Assembly: GCF_003144115.1 (NCBI RefSeq)
Contig: NW_020312013.1
Span: 413,143-477,142 of the forward strand
Origin: Tilletiopsis washingtonensis
Lineage: Eukaryota; Basidiomycota; Exobasidiomycetes; Entylomatales
Direction: 5' to 3'
Length of the DNA stretch: 64,000 nt
The notes beneath the pieces are model-generated. The model was not told where the DNA came from. It was given only the letters and a program-made list of their open reading frames with translations, and did no database searches. Shown piece after piece: positions 1-10,063 of this stretch (positions within the stretch are counted from its first letter, which is position 1; every line of letters begins with the position of its first letter). A program made the translations under genes and the position numbers.

Positions 1-644
1 CCCCCCCTCCCAATCTCCCTCAGCGACCCAGCCCCCGCGCCCCCCACGCCCCTCGCCTTGCCCCCTGCCTGCGTAAGGTAACTCACGCCAAAGCACTCTC
101 CCTCGCTGCGCGCCGCGAGAATCTTGTTGAGTTCGCCGTGCGTGCTGATGCGCTGCACAAAGGAGCTGCTTGTCTGTTTGATGTTATTCTTTGGCCTTGT
201 GCCGCCCGACGCCGCGCTGCTCGAGGTGGCGGAAGCGGCGTGCAAGGGTGCCCAGTTGGCGAGGGGCGCAAGGCCGCCGCTGCCTCCCGTCATCTGCGAG
301 GCGGGAGCATCGATGCCCTGAGCGGCAAGTACACATTCGAGCGTCATGCCCGCGCCTCTTGCGCCGCCGCGCATGGCCTCCTCGCCGGGCGCGCGCACAC
401 TGGCGACGCTGATGCGCGCCGGCGGCGGCGGCAGCGGCGGCAGGGTCGAGACGCCCGGGCCGGAGGGCGGCGGCAGGGGCGGCAGCGTGAGGACGGGCGT
501 GGCGACGTGGGCGCCCCACGTGTAGTCGCCCTCGGGCGAGGCGAGCGTCGAGCAGGGCACCTCGGGCGCCACGGGCGTCAGCAGGTACGTCGTGGGCAGC
601 GAAGAGGGAATCAGCGCCGGCGTGGCCATCATGAGCGCGGCCAT
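1..644 (-). CDS. CreC/WDR20-like WD40-repeat protein, N-terminal part only
   Basis: The gene starts at ATG 644 and leaves the window on the left. The visible first exon is 644-87 (186 codons), ending at a GTGAGT donor (86-81). The protein begins with a Pro/Leu-rich low-complexity stretch. Near its end it reads KNNIKQTSSSFVQRIST, then HGELNKILAAR. An SSFVxRI block followed by a short basic helix is the conserved segment before the WD40 repeats in fungal CreC and animal WDR20/DMWD proteins. In Aspergillus, CreC is the partner of the deubiquitinase CreB in carbon catabolite control; that role here is inferred. The WD40 repeats lie outside the window, so the call rests on this block. An in-frame ATG at 632 is an alternative start. 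Confidence 0.66.
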   Translation of the reverse strand, partial: MAALMMATPALIPSSLPTTYLLTPVAPEVPCSTLASPEGDYTWGAHVATPVLTLPPLPPPSGPGVSTLPPLPPPPARISVASVRAPGEEAMRGGARGAGMTLECVLAAQGIDAPASQMTGGSGGLAPLANWAPLHAASATSSSAASGGTRPKNNIKQTSSSFVQRISTHGELNKILAARSEGECFGVSYLTQAGGKARGVGGAGAGSLREIGRG

Positions 645-1148
645 GCTGGGCGAGCAAGCAATGCCAACGGCGGCGCGGAGGGAAGTGGGGGTGGGACGCA
701 GCGACGATGTGGAGAGGCGAGGGAGGCGAGATTGCCGCGCGGCCGCGCCGACGCCGCTTCGCTTCCCCGCGGCTGCCGCCGAGGCGCGCCGAGCGCTGCC
801 GGCTGCACCCTTCCGTCTTGCTGCCCTTGCGCCGCGCAGCACGTGGTTGTGGGGGCGTGGGGCGTGGGGCGCGGGAGCCGCCTGGCATCCAAGCCTCGCC
901 TCGCGCAGCTTTGTACTTGCCCGATCCACGCGATTCAAATCACGCGCGCCCGCGCGGCATGGGCTCGGCATGATGGTCTGCGCATGACGACGAGCGAGGG
1001 CCCGACGCTGCATTGGAAGCACAGATGCGCCCGAGCATGACGCTGCGAGGCGCACGTGCACCGTCGTGAGGGCGCACGGCCGGCGCGCACAGGCATGTGG
1101 GCGAGTCGGGGCGGGGCGGCAGAAAGAGAGGCGAAAATTGGCAGGGGC
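645..1148. other. Upstream region between the CreC-like gene and tRNA-Tyr
   Basis: About 500 bases that should hold the promoter of the minus-strand CreC-like gene. Open frames on both strands overlap one another and show no family motif. I see no further gene or repeat here. Confidence 0.5.
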
Positions 1149-1156
1149 AAAAGAGC

Positions 1157-1161
1157 AAAAA
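1157..1161 (-). terminator. RNA polymerase III T-run terminator of tRNA-Tyr
   Basis: Read on the minus strand, four bases separate the discriminator base of the tRNA (1165) from a run of five T. A second run of four T lies just beyond, at 1152-1149. This is the usual Pol III stop signal. Confidence 0.8.
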
Positions 1162-1164
1162 GAA

Positions 1165-1257
1165 TCCCCATTCCGCGGATCGAACGCGGTGCCTTCGCAG
1201 AATATGTGAGAAGTATCCAATTACAATGCAACGCTCTTCCAGATGAGCTAAACGGGG
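1165..1257 (-). tRNA. tRNA-Tyr (anticodon GUA) with a 20-nt intron
   Basis: The minus strand folds as a full cloverleaf. The acceptor arms CCCCGTT/AATGGGG pair over seven positions with one G-T. The D stem is GCTC/GAGC. The anticodon stem is TTGCA/TGCGA, and the T arm is CCGCG-TTCGATC-CGCGG. The anticodon loop reads TT-GTA-A, and a 20-nt intron sits directly after position 37, the canonical place. Eukaryotic tRNA-Tyr genes usually carry an intron and a C1-G72 pair, and both are present. Mature length is 73 nt plus CCA added later. Only one tRNA was found in the window. Confidence 0.93.
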
Positions 1258-1284
1258 CTTCATGTTGGGCTTCCCTCCAGAGCA

Positions 1285-1292
1285 ATATATAA
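1285..1292 (-). promoter_or_regulatory. TATA-like box upstream of tRNA-Tyr
   Basis: An eight-base A/T-only run, TTATATAT on the minus strand, begins 28 bases upstream of the tRNA 5' end in otherwise GC-rich sequence. Upstream TATA-like elements help TFIIIB placement at tRNA genes in some fungi, notably fission yeast. The role here is inferred from position. Confidence 0.5.
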
Positions 1293-2740
1293 TCAGCAGG
1301 GCTGTGGCGCACACTCTTGTCGCCGTCCCCTGACCGAGGCGTCCTGCTTGTGCGAGCCTGGCGTCCGGCAGCACCTGTTGCTGAGCGCGCATCAACACGC
1401 CGCTTCACCGAGTGCGTGTCGCTTCTCCGAAGCTCGGCTGGTTGCCCCTGAGACACGTATGAGCCAGCAGGGCATTGAGTGTGGAGAGCGTCTGCTGGCA
1501 CGAGGCACCTGTGCGCTGCAGGCTTGACGCGCTTCTGCATCGCCCGCGTACGGCTTGCGGAGGCCCGAGCGACCGCTTTTCACTCCCCTCATGCCCTCCT
1601 CCGGGTACTTCAAGCGTCCGAATGCCTGAAAAAATTTGGACATCGCCCAGAAAATACTACAACGAAGCTCTGCCCGCAAAGCAGCAGCGCTTGTCTGCCA
1701 GTCGCAGTGCGTGACTGCATGTCGAGCAGCGTGGAGCTCCGTTCTGCTCGCAGCCGTTCTGATTTCCCCTCTCCGGATCTGAGCAACGCCGGGCGAGAAG
1801 TCCCGGCTGGAAGACGCCTCTCAAAATGACGGATATCCAAGTCGCTGATCAGTGGCGGAGAAGCGACGCAAGCCGAAAAGGCAGCCTCTCGGCTTGATTG
1901 CTCCGACCACACAGGCGAACGAGCTCTGACGTAGTACAGCTTATCTGTTGAGTAGCTGAGCAGTGCTACTCTTCGCACGAGAGCATCTCAGTAAAGAATG
2001 CCTGACGCCTCGTTGAAGCCGAGCTTTTGCTTTGCGCCGCCTCGCGACGCTCCTCGAGAAGCAGTGCAAGAGAAGTCGCGTGCGCGCGTTTCTACCTTGC
2101 GCACGTCAGTTGCGCAGCTGGGCCTGTGGCGTGTGTCCTGAACCCCGGAAGAGGACTCTGCACATCCTACTGCCGACGAAAAGCGCCACGGCGGCGCGCA
2201 GGGCTCGCACACGGGCCTCGCACGCGGGCCAGCCGCCGCTTGTGCTTGAGGCGCTGCCGTCTCTCGCGCGCAGTTGCGGCCCGACTGGGTGCCGGGCTTC
2301 TTTGCCCAGACGCCGTTGGTGACGGCGACGGAAAAGGTGGCCTCGTTGCCGTCGTCATCTCTTGAGGCACCTGAGCTCCAGGCGGTGGACGCTGTGGAAG
2401 AGGAGGCGTGCTCGGAAAAGAGAGGCACTTCGAGCGTGCTGAGCGACGCGAGTGCAGAAGCACCATGCCTCCGCCTCCGAGCAGCGCTGTCACGCTCACA
2501 CCTCTGACCATGCGTCCCTGCGCTCATCCGTGTTGATGGCGCACCGCCGACTTGCTTCTCGCCGACGCGCAGTGCAGACGCCTTGAGTCCGGAGGCGCTG
2601 AGCAAGGACGCTGCCGAGGTCAGCGGCGAGCTGCCAGACGCAGCGCTTCGCGGCGTGCGGGCTCGCTCCTGGGGCGGTTGGGCTTGCGTCGGGTCTGCGC
2701 CGTGCCGCTGCCGGCGAGCAGGAGCGGTGCGATAATGATG

Positions 2741-2830
2741 CAGATGCCTCGCACGCAGCGGTGCAACGGTGACGCAGATGCCTCGCACGCAGCGGTGCAA
2801 CGGTGACGCAGATGCCTCGCACGCAGCGGC
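2741..2830. repeat. 34-nt tandem repeat, about 2.6 copies
   Basis: The core CAGATGCCTCGCACGCAGCG starts at 2741, 2775 and 2809, so the unit is 34 nt. The copies are nearly identical, which points to recent expansion or homogenisation. Because 34 is not divisible by three, each unit would shift a reading frame, which fits non-coding DNA. Confidence 0.9.
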
Positions 2831-3122
2831 AAAGTCAGACGGGATGGCGGCTCGGGCCACGCACCGCAGCACGGCGCACGAGACGGCGAGCAGGCTGTCC
2901 CTCCTGACCGGCCCTGGAGCGTAGCGTGCAGCCCCTGTGCATGGACACGTGTGAAGGCGAGAGCGATGACTTTGCGTACGCATCAGAAGGATGAGCATTT
3001 CGCTATATGTAAAGACAGACAACGGAGATGGTGTAGCGGAAGAGCACAGTGTGGTGCGATCGTGACGTGCTGCGCGTCGTCCGGGACTTAGACAGTGACG
3101 ACGTAGCTGAATGTGGAGCCAG

Positions 3123-3178
3123 GCGTCCGACTTGCGCGCTCCCTCCTGAACGAAAGAAGGAGAGCGCGAGTCGGACGC
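3123..3178. repeat. Imperfect inverted repeat (hairpin)
   Basis: The outer arms 3123-3132 and 3169-3178 are perfectly complementary (GCGTCCGACT/AGTCGGACGC). A further six-base pairing (CGCGCT with AGCGCG) lies just inside, and a partly paired A-rich loop closes it. I see no gene end beside it, so it does not look like a terminator. It could be a small foldback relic or a structured RNA element. Confidence 0.75.
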
Positions 3179-4477
3179 AAGGCGCTCTTCTTCGCTCGGT
3201 CGTACTTGTCCACGCCCGGAGCTTCGACACAACGCGATGGTGCCGTCGAAAGGTCAAGCCGCTGATCTTGGGGTGCGTCGCTGCTGAGCGTCAGCAGACG
3301 TGGCGAGCGCCGCGAAGCAGCCGGTGCGAACTCACGAAGCAAGGTCGGGCCGTCGCTAGATCCCGGCCGCGCGTTTGGCACACTGCATTCATACTACACA
3401 ACACAGAGAAGAGCCAACGACGCGCTGCCTCTTCTTGAGAGTTGTGTGATACGAATGCAGGTTGTCAAAGGCGAGCCAGGGCGTGCTGGTGACGCAGTCG
3501 GCCGAGCTTGCGCCTCTGATGTGGACGGTGAAGCTGCGGTGGAGGAGTCAGGGCTGTAGCAGCGACTACCCTGTCGAAGCACACTCACACGGAAGAGAGA
3601 CATGACAACCAGGCGACGGGCGCTGCAGCGACGAGGTGATGGACGTCGACGCACTGTGGGAAGAGCATGATCAGCCCAAGTGACGGTGCGCGAAGCAGCT
3701 GCACGACTACTCACTGTGAGAGGTCCTCCTACGACGAGGCAGCAGATCGTGAGGGCGGTGCTGGGCACGACGAGCACTTGAGCGGGTCGATCGAGCGCTG
3801 CAGTCTGTCGAGCAAGGAAGGGCAGCGTCAGCGAGAACGACTAGGCTCCACTTGCAAGAGGTCAATGCCAGCACGGCGCCGACGAGTCACTCACCCGTGC
3901 TTCAAACGGACGACGGCGTTCTCGGCGCGCCGAGCGCCGACGACGAGCGCACGGCGCGCGCGCCGGTGACGCCGACAATGCCTGGTGCTGTGGCGTGGGT
4001 GGCGTCAGAGTGGTGTGCGACGAGCGCGACGAGGCTGGCAGGGGCCGGTGCATGGAAGACGACATGGCGACTGACCTTGGCAGCGACGAAGGGAAGGGAG
4101 GTGGTGGTGGAGCGAAAGGGAGAGGGAAGGGCGAGCGCCGGCCTTTTGAGCCTACCGCGCGGCGCGCGCCGGCGCAGCCGCCGAGCACGCGCGGTCCAGC
4201 ACAGCGCCGCAGCTGCATCGCTGCGCTGAGAGCGAGGGCACGGCCGGCTCGCAATCGAGTTGTGTCGATGACGCAGAGAAGCTCTCTGCTGCTCTGCTGC
4301 CGCAGACGGCGGACGCTCAGCCTCGATGCTGCTCGGCCCAGCGAGGCAGGCGAGGGCGCAGCGCCGACTGCCGCTTCGGGAAGAGGGGGCGCGCCGCACC
4401 GCCTCGAAGGTGTTGTTGCCGCGCCGTCCGTCGTGCTTGTCCTGCCTCAGCACCCCATCCCCCTCTCGCTCGTCGCG

Positions 4478-5300
4478 ATGCCGCGCCAGCCGCGCTCCGT
4501 GCGCATCGTGCTCACCCTGCCCCGGATGCACGACCTCGTGCGTGTCGGCGCACAGCGCGTGTACGACGAGTACGGTCCGCCGCCCGAGGAGCGCGACGTC
4601 GGCGGTGCCCCGTCGCAAGCGCCTGCGCTCGACGAAGTGATGAGCGACGATGAGGCGTCTGCCGGTGCTGACGATGCGTCTGCGTCTGAGAGCGCTGCAG
4701 AGGCTGCCGAGGCGCACGAAGCGTTGAACGCGGCGCTGCACCGCAGCAACGCGTCGCTCGGCGTGCGGCTGCGCGTGGCCATCATGGAGGAGCGCGTGCA
4801 GCGCAACGTTGTGAGTGGCCGCAGGGCGGGAGTGAGGTGCGGGGCTGAGCTGCGACCCAGTCTCGCGTCATTGAGCGGCAGAACAGGCTCGAGCAGACGG
4901 TGAAGGGCATGCAGCGGCAGAAGGAGAAGCTGGCCAAGACGGTGGCGAGGCAGGCGAGCAAGATGGTGGGTGAGCTGCACGGCAGACCGGCAGCCTGGCA
5001 CTGACGGCGCTTCGACAGGCGCTCATCGTGCGGCGCCAGAAGGAGCTTACCAGACGCCATGTCGCCGTCGAGGAGCGGCACGCCAAGATTGAGGAGCGGC
5101 ACGCCAAGATCGAGGCGCGGCTCAAGGCACTCGAGCTGCAGGAGGGCAGAGAGAGCAGCATGGAGGGCGAGAGCGGCATGGAGGGCGAGAGCAGCACGGA
5201 GGGCGAGAGCAGCATGGAGGACGAGAGCAGCACGGAGGGCAAGGCAAGACGCATGACGGTGCCAGAGATCGAGAGGCGCCTGACGGCGCTGGGCGTGTAG
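4478..5300 (+). CDS. Orphan acidic/coiled-coil protein, 239 aa
   Basis: Three exons, 4478-4810, 4861-4965 and 5019-5300, are joined by introns of 50 and 53 nt, both phase 0. The start is the first ATG of the coding-like stretch, after a C-rich leader; the frame stays open upstream to about 3995, so a longer N-terminus cannot be excluded. After MPRQPRSVRIVLTLPRMHDL comes an Asp/Glu/Ala-rich segment. A long charged helix rich in Arg, Lys, Glu and Gln follows, with tandem EERHAKI copies, and it probably forms a coiled coil. Near the C-terminus an 18-nt unit encodes about six copies of M/T-E-G/D-E-S-S/G. The end is PEIERRLTALGV. No family is recognised and the function is unknown. Confidence 0.72.
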
Positions 5301-5355
5301 CGCGCGACGGACATGCAATGCATCGCATCGGTCTCTCACGTCGCAGCGTATTCTC

Positions 5356-6584
5356 TCATTGTGCCCTGGCCCAGTCGAGTATCAAGCGCGCCAGCCCGTC
5401 TGCCGCCGCACCGCGTCCGCGCGCCCAGAAGTGGTCTGCGCCGTCGATGAGCTCTGCGCGGACGTGTGGCGCGGCGTGCAGCTCGTCGCTCCAGCTGCGG
5501 TACGACTGATGCAAGGTCAGGGCCTGGAGGGACAGTGCGGTGGCGCACTCACCGCAGCACTGGTGAACTGATCGGCGGTGCCGTGCACGAGCAGCAGCGC
5601 GCCACCCTCGCCGGCCAGACGCTTCACCTCCTCGCGGCACTTGCCCGCACGCAGCGTCGCGAGTGCCCACAGCACGCCGAGCGGGTAGGAGACGAGCACG
5701 TGGCGTGCCGTGTGCGGCGCCGAGACGCGGGCGAACGAGGCGCTGCGGAGGAGTGGCGAAGGCGTGGCGAAGGCATGGCGAAGGAGAAGGAGGGGCGAAG
5801 GAGGGGCGAAGCGAAGGAGGGGCGAAGGAGGGGGCGAAGGAGGGGCGAAGCGAAGGAGGGGCGAAGGAGGGGCGAAGCAGTGGCGAAGGAGGGGCGAAGC
5901 AGTGGCGAAGGAGGGGCGAAGGAGGGGGCGAAGCAGTGGCGAAGGCGTGGCGAAGGAGTGGTTCAGCAGAGCCAGAGGGTGCAGTGCTCCAGGTCCGGAG
6001 GCGAGGCCACGGCATCTCGCTTCTTGCAGCGACACCTCCTTGTTGCATCTCGCCAGCTGACTCCTGCCACTCACGAGACGGCTCCGGCGCTATATCCCTG
6101 TGATGCAGCATCAGCCTCCGCACTTGGCCTTCACACAGCCATTCACACATCTCTTGGCACCTCTCACTAACACAGCAGTACACCGTCGTCGCGCCCCGCT
6201 GGCCACTCAGCGCATAGTCCACCACCGCCTGAAAGTCGTGCGCCTCGACGCGCGCCGTCCAGCTGGTGCGCCCCGTGCTGGCGCCGACGCCGCGGGCGTC
6301 GTACGTGAGCACGCGGCAGCCGAGGTCGAGAAAGACGCGCACCAGCCGCACGACGGTCGGGTCGCCCTGCGAGCCGCCGAGGGGGCCGTACGCTGGTGAG
6401 GGTCAGCACTGGCGCACGACAGCCACGCGCCACATCCCGCCGGACACTTGACAGCCATGCCGCGCCACTACTCACGGTGCGACACGACGGCCACGCACTC
6501 GGGCGACGAGACGTCGCCGGGGCGCATCTCGCGCACGTCGAGGCTGGCGCCGTCGACGGCGAGCGTGTAGCTGAGCGGCAGCAT
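5356..6584 (-). CDS. Small cytosolic alpha/beta hydrolase, 230 aa
   Basis: Five exons in transcript order: 6584-6476, 6392-6172, 6097-6075 (23 nt), 5742-5553 and 5505-5356. All introns are GT-AG and the frame closes exactly at TGA. HPYGPLGGSQGDP spans the first junction and is the usual oxyanion-side start of this family. The strand DARGVGASTG follows. The nucleophile elbow GYSAG lies wholly in the 23-nt third exon. SYPLGVLWAL, the acid region VHGTADQFTS and the histidine region DGADHFW complete the triad. There is no signal peptide. The substrate is unknown. The third intron (332 nt) carries a purine-rich microsatellite. Splicing that skipped the 23-nt exon would remove the catalytic Ser and break the frame. 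Confidence 0.85.
5748..5961. repeat. Polypurine microsatellite inside an intron
   Basis: Degenerate repetition of GGCGAAGGAGG-type units. The plus strand is purine-rich except for a single C in most units. It fills most of the third intron of the minus-strand alpha/beta hydrolase, so the transcript carries the pyrimidine-rich strand. Confidence 0.9.
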
Positions 6585-6755
6585 GCGGGGCAGCTCAGCG
6601 CGGCGTCAAGGTGGGCATGATGGTGGTGGTCGTGTGGAGAGCGGCCAATCTTGATTGCGCCACGATCTGTACCCGAGGCGTGGGAACAGCGGGCCTCTGG
6701 CGCACGGGCCCTGCCTGCGGGTCACGTCAACCTCCACGCCTGCCTCCGCACCACA

Positions 6756-9700
6756 ATGTCATCCGACCCACACGCGGCGCCGGCGCTTGCACGCTGGCTC
6801 GGCGCACTGCGCGCCGGCGCACTGCCCGACAATGCGCAGGCATACGCAGCGCTGCACGCCGTCGCCGCGCATCTCGACGGCCTGGCGGCAACGACGAGCG
6901 AGGCGCCCGCGCCCAGCGTCGCGCCCGAGGCGCCGCCGCGCGCACGGCCGGCGCTCAATCCTCGCACGCGCGAGGTGCTCACCGAGCTGGCGGCGGCCGC
7001 ACGCGATGCTGCCAAGTGGCTCTACGGCGGGCGCCAGGCGCCGCGCGAGGAGCGCCTCGTCGACACGCGCGACGCCGCCGAGCGCGAGCGCGACGAGGCG
7101 CCGCGCGGCAACGAGAATGAGCAGTGGCAGCGTCTGATCTGGCTTGTGCGGCGCGCCAGCGTCTCGGTAGATGTCGACGTGGGTGAGTGGCGCCGCATGT
7201 ATGCCGCTGCCGCAGCTCACACCTGCCGCAGACCTGCCGACGGTGCGCGACGCGGCCGAGGCAGGCACCTCGGCCGCACGTACGCTGCGCGACGAGGGTG
7301 CCGAGGCGCTGCGGGCCGCGTGGACGATCCTCAACGTCGTCGGCGTCCAAGAGGCGCGCCGGCTGCTCGTTGCGGGCATCGCCAAGGCGCGTGCGCGCGT
7401 GGCGGCGCGCGTCGAGGACGTGGCGGACCGGACGCAGGGCGCAGCGGAGGCGGTCAAGCCAGAGCGTGAGTGCGCCGTTGCCGCGTGCGCCATCACACCC
7501 TCACACCTGCACAGAGGACGCGCGCGAGGTCGAGGAGCAGAACGCCGTGCCAGAGCTCACCGAGGCGCTCAAAGACACGGCACAGGCAGGCAAGGAGGCG
7601 GTGCGCGAGGTGGCGGGCAAGGGCGAGCACGGTGTGCCGCTGCCCGAGCGCGAGGAATGGGCAGAGCTACTGGCGAGAAGCAGCGAGCGGGTGAGTAGGA
7701 CGCGCGCGAGCTCTGCCACCGCACGTCACCAATATTTCTCAGGTGATCCGGGCGGCGCGCGAGGATCCGGCCGTGCAGGACTCGCTGGCCAAGCTCGTGG
7801 CGCTGGGCGAGGCATGGAGCGCGCGCCTCGATGCGCTCAACGAGCGGCTGCAGGCCGGCGGGCCGTCGTTGGAGCTGGGCGACAGCCACGTGGGTGCGTC
7901 TCTTGAGCCCAGTCCAGCAGCGCGCGGTGCTTTGCAGGCGGCACGCGAGTGTCTCGAGGGCCTGGCGGGCGGCACGAGTCTCGGCCCGACGCTGCGCGCA
8001 TGGGACGCCCTCGTCACGGCAGCCCGCAGCGAGAGCCGCCTGCGGCAGTGGGCGCGCGAGGCAGGCGAGACGCTGCGCTCGTGCGCCGGCTTCGAGGACG
8101 GCAAGCCGGCGATGGACATGAAGCAGGCGCAAGAAGCGCTCGAGAAGGTGCTGCGCGAGCTGCAGGAGATTTTGCAGCAGACGCCGGCGGTCAAGGAGCA
8201 CCTGCAGGAGCTGGTGCGCTGCAGCAGCGAGTGAGTGGCGCCGTTGCGCGCCATGCGCTGCGCTGACCCTTCGCCCAGCTTCGTCGAGAGCCTCACGACC
8301 GAGCCGTCGCTCACGGCGCTGCACCAGCATCTGGCGCGCGCCGGCGGCGCCGTCGTTGGTGCGCTCTCGCTCGGCGTCAAGGGCTTCGTCGGTGAGGCCG
8401 GTGCGGTGGCGCGAGACCTCGTCGGCCGCATCCTGCCGAGCCTGGGCGAGGTGTTCCGCGCCGTGCCGCTGCCGAGGTGGGTGCTGAGTGTGGCCTGATT
8501 GACGTGCGACTGACGCCTGCGCCAGGGTCGAGTTCACCTCCGACGCCGTCGATGCGGCCGTCGAGGACATTGTCATTCCAACGCTCAACCTCGTGCCAGA
8601 GACCGTCAGCGTTTCTGTCAGCAACGACTACTCCTACTCGCGCGGTGAGGCGGCTCCGACTGGCTGCATGTGCTGTGCTCACTTGCTCTGCAGACCGCTT
8701 CACGCAGGAGTCCGAGTCGTCGCTGGACGCGCGCATCAAGCTCGGCCTCGGCGGTCTGCGCCTGGGCGTCAAGGACGTCAGCTTCTGGGTCGAGGAGAAG
8801 GTGACGGCGCCGCGCGCCGGTACGTGCGGCGGCTGCTGCGGCTGCTTTGCGTCCGAGGAGGACTGGGATGCGCGCAGCTGCGTCTGCCAGGGCCCGGCGT
8901 CGTGGCTGGCGTACCGCGAGAGCGCACTGCTGGACATTGGCCTCTGGGACGAGGGACTCAAGGTGGACATCGACCTGGTGGACGCCGGACAGCAGGCACA
9001 GCGCGACACGAGTGCCAGCCACCCGCCGACGGACGACATGGACGAGACTCGGCGGGAGAGCTTCTTTACCGTCAAGAACGTCGCCGTCGATGCCGGCGCC
9101 TTCGACTTTCGCCTGCGCAACTCGCACCACTGGCTCGTCAATGCGCTCTTCCGGCCCGTGGCACGCCCCATCGTGCGGCTCGTGCTGCAGCGCGTCGGCG
9201 CGGCACTGGTGCAGTCGGCCGTCGAGCAGGCCGACCGCACGGCGTGGGATCTGCACTCGCGCGCCACGCGCCTGGCGCAGCAGCGGCAGGGCTGGGGCGG
9301 CAAGGAGGTCGAGTCGCGCGAGGAAGTCAAGGCGGCGTGGGGCGACTATGTGCGCGTGCTGCTCGACGCCGACGCGGGCAAGAGCGGCGCGAGGCTGCGT
9401 AAGGAGCGCGAGGCGCGCGAGCGCGAGGAGAAGGAGCAGCAGCGGCAGCAGCGGGAGGAGCAGCAGGATCAGCGAGAGCAGCGGGAACGCATGGAGCGAG
9501 AGCAGGCGCACCCGCGCACCGAGCCGCTCAAGCCGACGCAGACGATGAAGGTCTCGCCGACGGTGAGTGGCTGCCGCACCGCCGCACTGTGCATCTCTCA
9601 CTCCCCTGCCAGTCGCTCATCATGACCGACACGGCCGGCTCGTACGCGCTGAGCGTCGGCGTGGCGCCGCGTCTGCTCGCGCCGCACAAGCGCGGGCCCA

Positions 9701-9963
9701 AGACGGACCACATGCGGCTGCGCGACGACCTCGTCGAGCGCAACTGGCGCGCGCTGGGCAAGCGGCCCGTCGAGCGCGCGCGCGCCGCCTACGACGAAGT
9801 GGACCCGCTGGCGGGCGTGCGCAAGACGGCCGCGACGGCAACGCAGACGGCCGCGGACGTGCGCGACGTGCGCGACGGCGTGCAGCTCGTCCAGGAGCAC
9901 GGCGCGGGCGGCGATGGAGAGGACGAGTACGGCTTCAAGTCGGATCTGTTTGACCTGCACTAG
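6756..9963 (+). CDS. HAM1-like family protein, about 953 aa
   Basis: Eight exons: 6756-7182, 7232-7465, 7515-7690, 7743-8230, 8279-8476, 8526-8644, 8694-9562 and 9613-9963. The frame closes at every junction. The N-terminal half is Ala/Arg/Glu-rich and helical. The C-terminal half has LGLGGLRLGVKDVSFWVEEK and then VKNVAVDAGAFDFRLRNS, followed by a long hydrophobic helix (LVNALFRPVARPIVRLVLQR). This pattern matches the fungal HAM1-like N- and C-terminal families (PF19343/PF14613), which are thought to resemble lipid-binding BPI-type proteins; biochemical function is not established. A Cys-rich insert (GTCGGCCGCF) and a charged Arg/Glu/Gln coiled stretch near residue 800 are unusual. Bases 7890-7937 could be a further stop-free 48-nt intron, which would give 937 aa. 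The start is 171 bases from the divergent hydrolase. Confidence 0.85.
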
Positions 9964-10063
9964 CGAATAGCATTAGGAGTCTGTGCGTGACGTGGAGCAA
10001 GCTGCGCTCAGGCTGGAGCGCAGAGACAGGTGTGGGAAAGATGTGCAGCGCCGCAGCAGCACC

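Larger units (their letters stand above)
1293..4477. other. Gene-poor stretch with a tandem repeat and a hairpin
   Basis: About 3.2 kb without a gene I can support. The longest open frame (3232-1988 on the minus strand, 414 codons) crosses a tandem repeat whose 34-nt unit is not a multiple of three. It has no recognisable domain, so I do not call it. A stretch near 2270-2510 looks protein-like on both strands and could be a decayed gene fragment. Base composition looks less strongly GC-biased at third positions than in the neighbouring genes. The repeat and hairpin are listed separately. Confidence 0.5.

Noticed and set aside
1988-3232. 414-codon open frame on the minus strand
   Set aside because: It crosses a 34-nt tandem repeat that shifts frame per unit, has no recognisable domain, and overlaps other long open frames expected by chance in GC-rich DNA.
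3902-4741. 279-codon minus-strand frame overlapping the start of the coiled-coil gene
   Set aside because: It lies mostly opposite the better supported plus-strand exon, is Arg-rich as expected of an antisense shadow, and shows no motif.
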